From Opitutus sp. (lineage in GTDB: Bacteria > Verrucomicrobiota > Verrucomicrobiia > Opitutales > Opitutaceae): 64,000 nt of DNA. A program made the position numbers and the translations under genes. Below are positions 36,453-45,337 of the stretch, in pieces. Within the stretch, counting starts at the first letter, position 1; every line of letters starts with the position of its first letter. The stretch spans positions 1 through 64,000 of the forward strand of contig JACEUQ010000003.1 of the NCBI GenBank assembly GCA_024998815.1, read 5' to 3'. The notes beneath the pieces were generated by a model. It saw only the letters and a list, made by a program, of their open reading frames with translations, did not search any database and had not been told where the DNA came from.

Positions 36453-37748
36453 ATGCCCACCTTCACCTACACCGCCCGCGACCGCTCCGGCCAGAGCGTC
36501 ACCGATCAGGTGACTGCGCCCAGTCGCAAGGATGCCCTGCGCCTTCTCGGCGCACGCGGCCTCACCCCGGTGAGCGTGCACGAAAATTCCTCCGGTAAAA
36601 CCAAGCCCACAACGCCGCGCTCTCAGCTCCAAGCTCCCAGCTCCACGCTCAAAGCTCAAAGCTCCAAGCCCCAAGCTCCCAGCTCTCAGCTGAAAGTTCC
36701 GACTTCTGCCGCGCTCAGCCGCCGCGAGCGCCTGCCGTTTCTCGAATCCCTGGTCGATCTCACCACCAGCGGACTCTCCGCAGGCGAATCCGTGCGCTTG
36801 CTGAGCACGCGCATCAAAGAGCCCCGGATGCGCCTGCTGTGCGGCCTGCTTTGGGAACAACTCAGCGAAGGCGCCCAGCTCTCCCGCGCCATGGGAACCC
36901 TGCCCGCAGTCTTCGACAGCTCGACGCTCAACCTCATCCAATCCGGCGAAGCCACGGGCAACCTCAACGACGTGCTCAACCGGCTCATCACGCATCTGCA
37001 GGAGCAGAAGGAACTGCGCCAAAAAATCCTCACCTCCCTCGCCTACCCAGCTTTCATGATGTTTGTCGCTGGCGGCGTGATCCTGTTCTTTATGCTTTTC
37101 CTGCTGCCCCGGCTGCAGACCCTGCTCAAGTCGCTCGGCGGCGAATTACCCACCTCCACCCGACTCCTGCTCGGGCTGTCCGATTTCGGCCTCAAGTACG
37201 GCATTTTTGTAATCGCCGGACTGGCCTTTGGAGCAGTGGCGTTTTGGCGCTGGCGGCAGACCGAACCCGGCCGCCTGCAAACCGACGCCTGGGCGCTGCG
37301 CATGCCGATTATCGGGCCGTTCTCCGTTTCCCAGACCGTCCTCGCCTTCAGTCAGACGCTTTCCGTGTTGTTGGAAAACGGAATCACCACCAGCGAAGCG
37401 CTGCGCATGACCGAGCGGCAGATCCAGAACCGCGTGCATCGGGCGGCCTTCGATGAAGCGACCGGGCGGGTGTTGGAAGGCGAGGCGTTGTCGGCATCGC
37501 TCGCGCGCACCGGCTGTTTTCCCGACCTCGTGCTCGACCAATTGGCGGTAGGCGAGAACACCGGCAACCTGGTGCCCAGCCTTAAAAAAGTCGCGGTCAC
37601 CTACCAGAAGGCGATTACGGCGCAGTTAAACGCCTTCACCAGCATCATAGCGACGGTGGTGCTACTTGGGGTTTTTTCATTCGTCGGCTTTATCGCCTTC
37701 GCGATTGTGAGCGCGGTCTTCCAGCTCAGCTCCAGTTTTAAGATGTGA
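36453..37748 (+). CDS. gspF: Type II secretion inner-membrane platform protein GspF
   Basis: A 431-residue platform protein. The start PTFTYTARDRSGQSV and DALRLLGARGLTPVSV are typical. Two GspF repeats each end in a membrane helix: ERLPFLESLVDLTTSGLSAGE... with SLAYPAFMMFVAGGVILFFMLFLLP (about 195-220), and VSQTVLAFSQTLSVLLENGI... with the C-terminal helix FTSIIATVVLLGVFSFVGFIAFAIVSAVF. Residues about 56-85 are a low-complexity Ser/Gln/Ala/Pro linker. It ends the visible gsp genes; pseudopilin genes do not follow, because an ISAs1-type element starts 20 bases after the stop. Confidence 0.94.
   Translation: MPTFTYTARDRSGQSVTDQVTAPSRKDALRLLGARGLTPVSVHENSSGKTKPTTPRSQLQAPSSTLKAQSSKPQAPSSQLKVPTSAALSRRERLPFLESLVDLTTSGLSAGESVRLLSTRIKEPRMRLLCGLLWEQLSEGAQLSRAMGTLPAVFDSSTLNLIQSGEATGNLNDVLNRLITHLQEQKELRQKILTSLAYPAFMMFVAGGVILFFMLFLLPRLQTLLKSLGGELPTSTRLLLGLSDFGLKYGIFVIAGLAFGAVAFWRWRQTEPGRLQTDAWALRMPIIGPFSVSQTVLAFSQTLSVLLENGITTSEALRMTERQIQNRVHRAAFDEATGRVLEGEALSASLARTGCFPDLVLDQLAVGENTGNLVPSLKKVAVTYQKAITAQLNAFTSIIATVVLLGVFSFVGFIAFAIVSAVFQLSSSFKM
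36618..36700. repeat. AGCTC-type micro-repeat inside gspF
   Basis: About eight imperfect units of AGCTCC(A/C)AG in 83 bases, kept in frame as SQLQAPSSTLKAQSSKPQAP and onward. Same repeat type as in gspE. Confidence 0.75.
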
Positions 37749-37860
37749 GCGGCGTGGCGCCACGCGGCACCGCCGATTCATTGAACAGCTAAACACCTGA
37801 ATACTAACAAAGGAGCGGAATAAGCGGGACAAGCCCCAGGAATTCATTTTGGCTGGGTGA

Positions 37861-39201
37861 ATGATGCCGGCCGAAACGAACCCGTCGAACCCCCAAGGGG
37901 AGGTGATTTCGCTGCGCCACTTGCAGGTGCAGGTGCTAGACAGCCCCGAGTTAAACGCCCGAGCGCAGGGGCTGCTTGAGGAGCATCACTATCTGGGCGC
38001 GGTGAAACCGGTGGGCGAGCGGCTGCTGTACGCGGTGAGCGATGCGCAGGGCACCTGGGTGGCGGTGCTGGTGTTTGCGGCGGCGGCGCTGCACCTGCGC
38101 GGCCGGGAGGCGTGGATTGGCTGGAGTGGAGAACAGCGCCGACGCCGATTGGCGCTGGTGGTCAACAACGTGCGGTTCCTGCTGCTGCCCAAGCCGGCGG
38201 TGCCCAACTTGGGCTCGGCGGTTTTGAGCCGGGTGCTCGGCCGGCTCAGTGCCGACTGGCAGTCGCGTTACGAGCACCCCGTGCTCGTCGTGGAAACCTT
38301 CGTCGACCCCGAGCGTTTTACGGGAAGTGTATACAAGGCATCCGGGTGGACCGAGTTGGGCCTGACCAAGGGCAACACGCGTAAGTCGCGCGATTACTAC
38401 GAGCACCACGCCAAGCCCAAGCGCTTGTTTGTGCGCGAGCTGGAGCCCCGGGCCCGGAGAGCTCTTCAGGCAGGGCAGATCAAACCCTCGCTGGCTGCGG
38501 TGGAGGCGAAAGTTCCGGTGCGAAGTACCCTGAAGGCCCCCGATTTAATCAGCCTGGCGGAGGCCTTCCGGCAAGTGCCTGAATACCGCGCCTACATCGG
38601 GGCCTATCCCTTGCACGCGCTGCTGGCGATCACGGCGGCGGCCTATCTGGCCGGAGCACCCCGCGGCCAACGTGACCTGGCCGCTTTCGCCCGCCGGCTC
38701 TCCCCGGTCCAACGCCAAGCCCTCGGGGTGATCCGCCGCCGCGGCAAATACGGCGCTCCCAGCCAGCCCACCTTCAGCCGTCTGTTCGCCCGTGTGCAGG
38801 CCGCGCGCATCGAGGAGGTTTTACTCGCCCACCAACGCCAGGTGCGAGGCGAGCCTCCCGCCACCGAGATCGTGGTCATCGACGGCAAAGTCCCCAAGCA
38901 CAGCGGCGGACAAAACGTCGTGACCGCGGTTACCTCGCCGAGCTTGTTTTATCTCGGCAGCGAGGTCGTCGCCGAAAAAAGTAACGAGATTCCCGCCGCC
39001 CGCGCCCTGTGTGAGAGACTCGATTTGGTCGATAAACTCGTGAGCCTTGATGCCCTGCATACCCAGGCGGACACCGCGCGGGCGATCGTACTGGAGCATG
39101 GCGGCGACTACCTGTTCACCGTCAAAGGCAATCAGCCCGGCTTGCAGAAAATCGTAGCAGCGCAAGTGCCCGATCCGGGCGCCCCTTTTTTGACCCGTTA
39201 A
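37861..39201 (+). CDS. DUF4338 (DruA-like)-ISAs1 fusion transposase, first part
   Basis: A 446-residue frame with two modules. Residues about 20-200 are a DUF4338 domain, the domain of Druantia DruA proteins: EEHHYLGAVKPVGERLLYAV, AWIGWSGEQRRRRLALVVNN, RFLLLPKPAVPNLGS, LVVETFVDPERFTGSVYKASGW. Residues about 228 on are an ISAs1 transposase: the associated N-domain (YPLHALLAITAAAYLAGA) and the DDE core with Asp in VVIDGKVPKHS and in LVSLDALHTQ. The frame ends in TAA at 39199-39201, just after a T6 run. The rest of the transposase continues in the -1 frame. Confidence 0.85.
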   Translation: MMPAETNPSNPQGEVISLRHLQVQVLDSPELNARAQGLLEEHHYLGAVKPVGERLLYAVSDAQGTWVAVLVFAAAALHLRGREAWIGWSGEQRRRRLALVVNNVRFLLLPKPAVPNLGSAVLSRVLGRLSADWQSRYEHPVLVVETFVDPERFTGSVYKASGWTELGLTKGNTRKSRDYYEHHAKPKRLFVRELEPRARRALQAGQIKPSLAAVEAKVPVRSTLKAPDLISLAEAFRQVPEYRAYIGAYPLHALLAITAAAYLAGAPRGQRDLAAFARRLSPVQRQALGVIRRRGKYGAPSQPTFSRLFARVQAARIEEVLLAHQRQVRGEPPATEIVVIDGKVPKHSGGQNVVTAVTSPSLFYLGSEVVAEKSNEIPAARALCERLDLVDKLVSLDALHTQADTARAIVLEHGGDYLFTVKGNQPGLQKIVAAQVPDPGAPFLTR

Positions 39202-39683
39202 AAGATCCCGCTGCCGAGCAACGTACCACCCAGGAAAAGAAGCACCCCGTGACGCGCACCCTGGTGGCGCGCGAGTTGAGCGCGGAAAGCGCCTGCTTCC
39301 CCCTGGTGGCGCAAGCCGCGAGAATCTGCCGAAAACGCCACGGCAAGCCCACCGAGACCGTGGCGCTGATCACCAGTCGCCCCGCCGCCGAGTTGACTCC
39401 CGCCCAATGGCTGGAGGTCAACATTGCGCACTGGGGAATCGAGACCGGTTTGCATGCCCGCCTCGACGCCTCGCGCCAGGATGATCGCTGCCGATTACGC
39501 CGCCCGAACGCGGTGCGCATCCACGGCATGTTCAACCGCTGGGCCAACAGCCTGTTCATGCACTGGCGCGGTCAACGAACTAAAAAACGCCACCTTTATA
39601 CCTCCGACTTTATCGCCCACATGTCCGAAAATCATGACCGTCGCGCGCTCCGCGCACTTACCTCGGTAAACTTCCCGCTATGA
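39186..39683 (+). pseudogene. ISAs1 transposase C-terminal part in the -1 frame
   Basis: Continuing from the T TTT TTG heptamer at 39186-39192 in the -1 frame gives FDPLKDPAAEQRTTQEKK, then ALITSRPAAELTPAQWLEV and the catalytic Glu in NIAHWGIETGLHARLD, ending at 39683 within the right terminal repeat. The heptamer has the X XXY YYZ form with correct codon boundaries, so programmed frameshifting could yield the full protein. A single-base indel in the run is the simpler alternative. Confidence 0.75.
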
Positions 39684-39693
39684 ATCGGCGCTG

Positions 39694-40405
39694 GGACCGG
39701 ACTGGGTCGGTAGGTTTTCGTTCGCATTTCCTCCGCCAGCGCAAGCAGCCATGCCGCCCGATAGGCTTCGTTCTTTACGAGCGTTTCCACCTCGAACCCG
39801 TCCACTCCCGGCACGCCGTCATTGGCGATCACCTGATCGAGCGCATCCGACAGAATGTCCTGCCGATACAGCTCTCCATACAAACTATAGAACCGCCAAT
39901 GCGGCTCCGCTTTTGCTTTCCGATATAGCACACGTTGCAGCTTCCGAACCTTCGGTGACGTTTTTATCCAGAGTTCATCACCCCAGCCATCGTCGGGTCC
40001 TTTGCCGCTCTGTGATGCGTGGGAACAAGTGCCCTCCCTTCGCTCCCCGGCGGTTTTAATGTCCGCTAGATCATCACTACTATGGAGGTCTCCGACTCCT
40101 GCCACGGCCCGTCCGGCCTTACGAGGTTTTGCCGCGCTTGTGCCGGTGGTTGAGGCATCGCAAGACGCCCCACCGCCGCAGGTCTCACCACTTAACCTAA
40201 CGACCTTTCCCACCCCGCCGCCCCCGCTGACTCCGCCGACGTGTTGATCGGAAATCAACGATTTAGGTCCTACGTCTTTGCGAGACTGCCTTTTCCGATC
40301 CTTGCAGGCTTCACCGTTCAGGTAGCGGCTGGACTCGTCGGTTGTTTCGGTAACGGAGCTCATTGGATGGGGTTCACCTTCGTTGCGGCTGACTGGTTCG
40401 GGCAC
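39694..40405 (-). pseudogene. Group II intron reverse transcriptase, N-terminal fragment
   Basis: Recognisable RT sequence begins at about KTSPKVRKLQRVLYRKAKAE and continues with WRFYSLYGELYRQD, GVPGVDGFEVETL and EEMRTKTYRPSPV, which is the N-terminal RT0/RT1 region. The YADD catalytic motif and maturase domain are absent. The open frame upstream to 40405 probably reads ribozyme RNA and is not protein. Confidence 0.85.
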
Positions 40406-40528
40406 ACGGTCGTGCTTTCCGGCGAGGCCTCGCGGCCTGCATCCGTGACCGGGCCCTTCGACCGCGAATCGTTAAATTCGGCCGAACAGACTTTCACTGT
40501 TATGGTTGTTAGTTTCATGGTCGCACAC
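39694..40528 (-). mobile_element. Group II intron, 3' part missing
   Basis: On the minus strand the sequence from 40528 starts GTGTGCGACC, which fits the conserved intron start GUGYG. About 550 bases follow that are probably domains I-III of the ribozyme before the reverse transcriptase frame is recognisable. The intron ends where the ISAs1 right end begins (39693), so most of the reverse transcriptase and domains V-VI are gone. It cannot splice. Confidence 0.72.
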
Positions 40529-40532
40529 CTGA

Positions 40533-40705
40533 ATTCCGAAGTTCAAACCAACCACAGATTACACAGATTGCACAGATACAATCCCTTAGGAGGTAAACGG
40601 ACTCAGCTTGATCCCCTTTTTTCATCCTGTCTTCAAATTCAGTAACACTCTGTTATCTGTGCTCATCTGTGAATTCCGTGGTTAAAACTTCGGCGTTCGG
40701 GTTTA
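40533..40705 (-). repeat. MITE-like palindromic element, copy 1
   Basis: About 173 bases related to 46265-46446 in opposite orientation. It has inner inverted repeats (AACCACAGATTACACAGAT / CATCTGTGAATTCCGTGGTT) and outer ones (CCGAAGTT / AACTTCGG). The group II intron starts within a few bases of one end. Confidence 0.75.
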
Positions 40706-40957
40706 ACTCGTGCCAAGAACCATACAGGTGCTGCGCATCATGTATGGCGATCTGAGCTGATCACTCCGGAGAGTTTCGCAGACTTCGCAACAGCCACCCG
40801 CACGTCCACGAACGCATCGAAACCCATGCCGTTGCTACCTGCGGTACGCTTCTACCTTAGCTGGGGGGACGGATCTCAACTCGTTTTGGGGCCAAACTCC
40901 AGAGAGCAGACTGGAAGTCTGCGCTACTTTTTCCGCCTCCCTGTGGGCAGGCCCGCG
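40706..40957. other. Intergenic sequence without a recognisable gene
   Basis: About 250 bases between the palindromic element and the AsmA-like gene. It holds a short hairpin, GCAGACTGGAAGTCTGC (about 40907-40923), which may end transcription of the gene at 40958-41746. Nothing else is recognised. Confidence 0.5.
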
Positions 40958-41746
40958 CTATTTGGCAGGCGCCTGAGCGTCTTTTTTGACCTTCTCGCCC
41001 CAGGCGTAGGTCTGGTGCGGGCTCGGCTGGGTGGTGTTAGCCAAAACCCTTTTGAGCCCACCCGAAACCCGCTCACCCACCTCTTTGCCGGCGACGACAA
41101 CTTCCTCAGGCAAGTCGGCATTAAACTTGGTATCCGGCGTGACGTCGTTGTAGCTGCGCTTGAACGCGAGCGAATGCACCAACTGGGCGGACTTGCCCTG
41201 GCGCTCATCCTTGAGAACCACCTCGTTGAGGCGGATATCGAGCTTGCGAACCAGAAACTGGAACGGAGTCGGGGCGGGCGTGCGGGAGGCCGCGAGCGAC
41301 TTGCCGCCGGCGTTCGGCTTCAGGCCTGAGTCCGACACGAACTTGCGGCTCATGAGATCGAGATTGGTGACGCCATCGGCGTTGGTCACCACGGTGACGC
41401 GGGTCACGTCAATCGTGCTCATGTCGAGCACCGGAGCGCCGCCCAGCAGCGAAAAGAGGTCGGCCTTGGCAGTAAACTGATGCACCTCTAAACAATCGGC
41501 TGCGGCAAACCCGGCCGGATTCATGATCGCCAGTCCACGCATGCGCACCTCGGAGGTGAACGGGTTGGCGTAGAAGTAATCGATTTTGGCCGGAAAACCG
41601 GTGCGATCCTGGATCACACTGGTGAACAAACCCGGCAAAAGCAAAATCCAGCCGAGCGCCAACATGGCGCCAGCGCACAACAAAAAGACCACGATTTGTG
41701 TTAACGCCCCCCCGCCCCGATGAGAACGAGAATGTTTAAGGTGCAT
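40958..41746 (-). CDS. AsmA-like membrane-anchored protein
   Basis: A 262-residue protein with one membrane helix near the N-terminus (ALTQIVVFLLCAGAMLALGWILLLPGL, about 14-40) and a periplasmic part built of beta strands: IDYFYANPFTSEVRMRGLAIMNPAGF, then VLDMSTIDVTRVTVVTNADGVTNLDLMSR, and KLDIRLNEVVLKDE. This pattern resembles the AsmA/DUF748 group, which spans or lines the periplasm and is linked to lipid or outer-membrane homeostasis. Much shorter than AsmA itself (617 residues). Its start is 20 bases from the stop of manA, on the same strand. Confidence 0.6.
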   Translation of the reverse strand: MHLKHSRSHRGGGALTQIVVFLLCAGAMLALGWILLLPGLFTSVIQDRTGFPAKIDYFYANPFTSEVRMRGLAIMNPAGFAAADCLEVHQFTAKADLFSLLGGAPVLDMSTIDVTRVTVVTNADGVTNLDLMSRKFVSDSGLKPNAGGKSLAASRTPAPTPFQFLVRKLDIRLNEVVLKDERQGKSAQLVHSLAFKRSYNDVTPDTKFNADLPEEVVVAGKEVGERVSGGLKRVLANTTQPSPHQTYAWGEKVKKDAQAPAK

Positions 41747-41768
41747 AACTTCTACTGACGATTTTGTG

Positions 41769-42716
41769 TCAGCAAAAGTTTCCCGTTACCAGCACGAGCG
41801 CGTCATTTTCAGCGATAAACTCATTTTTTACAGCGTAGGGGAGGATGACGTTGTCGCCGCGCACCAGCACTTCACCCGTCGGCGCGACCAGTCGCCCCTC
41901 GACCACGCTGAGGATGCGCGGCTGTTCACCGGCGGCGAAAACCACCGACTCACCCGCAGCCAGCGGCAGGCGTTGAATATTAAACTCACGCGCAGCGGCG
42001 ATCGTTGCCGCCTTGCGTTCAGCGCGCACGGGAACCGGCTCAAAGTCGTCCCACTTGATCGATTTGAGCGACTGCTCGACGTGCATCGCGCGCGGTTTGC
42101 CATCCAAACCCACCCGGCCCCAGTCGTACACGCGGTAGGTCGTGTCGGAGTTTTGCTGGATTTCGAGGATGAGATTGCCGCCGTCGATCGCGTGGATCTG
42201 GCCGCTGTGCACGAGAATCGAGTCGCCCGCCGCAACCGGGAAACGGTGTACGCAGGCGTCCAAGGTGAGGTCGGCGAGGGATTTTTCAAACTGCAGGCGG
42301 GTCACGCCTTTTTTCAAACCGACGATCAGGTGAGAACCGGGGGCGCAGGCGGCGATGTACCAATTCTCGGTCTTGGGCTCGCCCTTGAGCTCGGGGGCGA
42401 CCGCGGCGGGCGGGTGAACCTGCAGGCTCAGGCGCTCCTTGCAATCGAGCCACTTTACGAGGATCGGGAAAGGCCGGTCAGCGGGCCAGTTCGGGCCCAT
42501 GATCGCCGCAGACTGACCGGCGATGACCGTGCGCAGGGACTGGCCGTCGAACTCACCGCCGCTGATCACCGACTGCGCCTCGGGGCGGTCGACGATTTCC
42601 CAGCTTTCGCCGATGGGGCGCTCGGGCGGCAGGGTGCGATTGAGCGCGCTGGCGAGCGCACGACCACCCCAGACGCGATCCTGGTACAACGGCTGCAAAC
42701 GGAGAAAAGAGGACAT
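41769..42716 (-). CDS. manA: Mannose-6-phosphate isomerase, class I
   Basis: A 315-residue cupin-type zinc enzyme interconverting mannose-6-phosphate and fructose-6-phosphate. Zinc-site and active-site stretches: LSLQVHPP (about 99-106), KTENWYIA (about 120), and SGQIHAIDGG (about 174), followed by LILEIQQNSDTTYRVYDWGR. The short length matches the Bacillus-type ManA and not the E. coli one (391). It is divergent from ftsK. Confidence 0.93.
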   Translation of the reverse strand: MSSFLRLQPLYQDRVWGGRALASALNRTLPPERPIGESWEIVDRPEAQSVISGGEFDGQSLRTVIAGQSAAIMGPNWPADRPFPILVKWLDCKERLSLQVHPPAAVAPELKGEPKTENWYIAACAPGSHLIVGLKKGVTRLQFEKSLADLTLDACVHRFPVAAGDSILVHSGQIHAIDGGNLILEIQQNSDTTYRVYDWGRVGLDGKPRAMHVEQSLKSIKWDDFEPVPVRAERKAATIAAAREFNIQRLPLAAGESVVFAAGEQPRILSVVEGRLVAPTGEVLVRGDNVILPYAVKNEFIAENDALVLVTGNFC

Positions 42717-42756
42717 AATTAATATGCGTTAAACGTGAAAAAGGAGCAGGGGGATA

Positions 42757-45294
42757 TTGCATTTGCGCGAGCGGAACGCTGGCATGGAATTGATCCCTTT
42801 ACCCTCGGTCGAAAAACACATGTCCAAGCCTGTCAGTTCAACCTCAAAAGCCACGCCGTCGTTTGACCCCCCGCGCAACCGGCCCCGCTGGGTCGCGGCC
42901 AGCAGCTGCTTCCTTGTCGGGCTTTTGCTGTTGGTGGCCTTCATGGATTTCGCCCCTGAACAAAGCCGCCAAACCGGCACCAATTTCCGCCTGGCCTCCC
43001 CCAACTTGGTCGGCAGTTTGGGCGCCGAGTTCACTTGGTGGGCGCTGCACACCATCGGCCTGAGCATCTGGCTGGTCCCCCCGTTTTTGTTTTGGATGAC
43101 CTATCTGGCCGTGCGCAGCGCCAAGCAGTTCGCCGCACCCCGCGTCATGGCCATGCTGACGTGCATCGTGACCGGCTCGGCCCTGGTGGCCATGATCGAA
43201 AGTTTTAACAAAAACCAGTATTTCACCGAAGGGCTCGGCGGGCTTTTGGGCAACTGGGTTTATCAGGGGCTTTTCAAGGACACCCTCGGGGTTTTCGGCA
43301 CCGTGGTGCTGCTGGGCACCACCTACGGCCTCGCCCTCGTCTTCATCATCGCCACCGACATCGGCCAAGAATTCGACAAGCTCCTGCACGCCTTCCAATC
43401 CTGGCGCGAGGCCCGCGCCGCCGAAAAGCGGGAGACCGCCGAGATGTTCGCCCAGGTCAAAGCCGCCGAGGCAAAACGCAAGGCCGAGGCCAAGGCCGCC
43501 CTCGCACCCGTGGTCGCCGCGCCCGCCGCCGCCGACAAAAAACTCAGCCTCACCCGCACCGGCAACACCGCGCCCCCATTCGCCATCAGCCCCACCGAGC
43601 CCGCTTCGGCAGATCCCACGCAGCCCGCGCCCGATGCGGCCGCGAGCCTGCCCAAGATCAATCGCGGCCCGGCCAAGACCGAGCCGAACTTGGAAAAACT
43701 GCCCGCCGGCCTGGCGCCCATCGCCATCGTCAAAGCCGAGGAAACCAAAAAGGCCAAGTCGCCCGCCGTTCCCTTGGTCGAGGAGAACTACCAGTTCCCC
43801 CCGCTCGCCTTGCTCAAGGAACAGGCCTCCGCCTCCTCCGAGGGCTCAGACGACGAATACGCCCGCAACATGGCCGACCTCGTGCGCATCCTCGGCGAGT
43901 TCAACGTCACCGTTACTCCCGGCGAGATCCACGTCGGCCCGGTCATCACCTGCTACGAACTCGTCCCCGCCCCCGGCGTGCGCGTCGAAAAAATCGCCAG
44001 TCTCGACAAAAATATCGCCCTCGGCATGCGCGCCCAATCGGTACGCATCCTCGCACCTATTCCGGGCAAAGCCGCCGTCGGCGTCGAAATCCCCAACCGC
44101 ATCCCCACCCCCGTCGGCATGCGCGAGATCCTCGAATCCGAGGACTGGTCTGCCGCCAAAGCCGAGATCCCCATCGCCCTCGGCAAAGACGTATCCGGCA
44201 AGCCTCTCATTTCCGACCTGGCCAAGATGCCGCACTTGCTCATCGCCGGCGCCACCGGCTCGGGTAAATCGGTGTGCATTAACTCGATCATCGCCTCGAT
44301 CGTCTACCGCAAGAGTCCGAAAGACCTGCGCCTGATCATGGTGGATCCGAAGGTGGTTGAACTCAAAGTGTTCAACACCCTCCCGCACATGCTCATCCCG
44401 GTGGTCACCGAGGCCAAAAAGGTCCCCGCCGCCCTCAAGTGGCTGCTCGGCGAAATGGAGCAACGCTACCAGCAGTTCGCCAAGGTCGGAGTGCGCAACA
44501 TCGCCGGCTTCAACAGCCGCAAAAAAACCACCCCCACCGGCCTCAATCCCAACGACCTCCAGCCCTCGCTTGAAGGCATCGACCCGCTCGCCGATGACGA
44601 CGGCCTAGAAATCCCCGATCGCCTGCCCTACATCGTCGCCATCATCGACGAGCTCGCCGACCTCATGATGGTCGCCCCCGCCGAGATCGAGACCTCCATC
44701 GCTCGCCTCGCCCAGCTCGCCCGCGCCGCTGGCATCCACCTGATCATCGCCACCCAACGCCCCTCGGTGAACGTCATCACCGGCGTGATCAAAGCCAACT
44801 TGCCCTCGCGCATCGCCTTTCAAGTCGCCTCACAAGTCGACTCCCGCACCATCCTCGATGGCAAGGGCGCCGACACCCTCATCGGGCGCGGCGACATGTT
44901 ATTCTCGCCCCCCGGCAGCTCGCGTTTGGTGCGCGCGCAGGGTGCCTTTGTTTCGGACGAAGAGGTCCAGGAAGTCGTCGAGTTTTTGAAGAAAAACGGC
45001 CCACCCCAGTACGCCCAGTCCGTCCAGCAGCAAATCGACCGCGACGCCTCGGCCGACGACGAGGAGGACGGCGATGCCGACGAGGATCTCGGCGACGACC
45101 AGGAGCTCTACGATCAGGCGCTGGAGGTCATCAAGTCCACCAAGCGCGCCTCCACCTCGATGATCCAGCGGCGTCTGCGCATCGGCTATAACCGGGCCGC
45201 GCGCATCATGGACCTGATGGAGCAAAAGGGCATTGTTGGCCCCGAAAACGGCTCCAGTCCGCGCGAAATTATCGTGGACCTCGATTCCCTTTAA
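42757..45294 (+). CDS. ftsK: DNA translocase FtsK
   Basis: An 845-residue division-site DNA pump. Four membrane helices fill the first 200 residues (SCFLVGLLLLVAFMDFA; TIGLSIWLVPPFLFWMTYLA; VMAMLTCIVTGSALVAMI; VFGTVVLLGTTYGLALVFII). A Lys/Ala/Pro-rich linker follows to about 350. The motor has Walker A AGATGSGKSVCINSII at about 497 and DELADLMMV as Walker B. The gamma winged helix is at the C-terminus (STSMIQRRLRIGYNRAARIMD). I take the TTG at 42757 because AAGGAG lies 10 bases before it; ATGs at 42784 and 42820 are alternatives. Confidence 0.95.
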   Translation: MHLRERNAGMELIPLPSVEKHMSKPVSSTSKATPSFDPPRNRPRWVAASSCFLVGLLLLVAFMDFAPEQSRQTGTNFRLASPNLVGSLGAEFTWWALHTIGLSIWLVPPFLFWMTYLAVRSAKQFAAPRVMAMLTCIVTGSALVAMIESFNKNQYFTEGLGGLLGNWVYQGLFKDTLGVFGTVVLLGTTYGLALVFIIATDIGQEFDKLLHAFQSWREARAAEKRETAEMFAQVKAAEAKRKAEAKAALAPVVAAPAAADKKLSLTRTGNTAPPFAISPTEPASADPTQPAPDAAASLPKINRGPAKTEPNLEKLPAGLAPIAIVKAEETKKAKSPAVPLVEENYQFPPLALLKEQASASSEGSDDEYARNMADLVRILGEFNVTVTPGEIHVGPVITCYELVPAPGVRVEKIASLDKNIALGMRAQSVRILAPIPGKAAVGVEIPNRIPTPVGMREILESEDWSAAKAEIPIALGKDVSGKPLISDLAKMPHLLIAGATGSGKSVCINSIIASIVYRKSPKDLRLIMVDPKVVELKVFNTLPHMLIPVVTEAKKVPAALKWLLGEMEQRYQQFAKVGVRNIAGFNSRKKTTPTGLNPNDLQPSLEGIDPLADDDGLEIPDRLPYIVAIIDELADLMMVAPAEIETSIARLAQLARAAGIHLIIATQRPSVNVITGVIKANLPSRIAFQVASQVDSRTILDGKGADTLIGRGDMLFSPPGSSRLVRAQGAFVSDEEVQEVVEFLKKNGPPQYAQSVQQQIDRDASADDEEDGDADEDLGDDQELYDQALEVIKSTKRASTSMIQRRLRIGYNRAARIMDLMEQKGIVGPENGSSPREIIVDLDSL

Positions 45295-45337
45295 AATCCG
45301 CCTTCCCCTCCCCCACCCTTTTCCTTAAGCCCACCCT

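Larger units (their letters stand above)
37768..39693 (+). mobile_element. ISAs1-type element with a DUF4338-fused transposase
   Basis: About 1.93 kb. Inverted ends CACCGCCGATTCAT (37768-37781) and, on the other strand, CAGCGCCGATTCAT (39680-39693) match at 12 or 13 of 14 bases. The right end cuts into a group II intron reverse transcriptase. The flanks do not show a clear duplication, so one side has probably been rearranged. Confidence 0.8.

Noticed and set aside
37861-38460. A Druantia defence system
   Set aside because: Only the DUF4338 domain is present, fused to a transposase. No DruE-type helicase or other Druantia genes are nearby.
39186-39192. Treating the ISAs1 frame break as certain programmed frameshifting
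   Set aside because: The heptamer fits, but one example cannot separate it from an indel in a T-run. Reported as a candidate only.
40241-40645. A 134-codon plus-strand frame
   Set aside because: It lies over the group II intron and the palindromic repeat and has no protein-like pattern.
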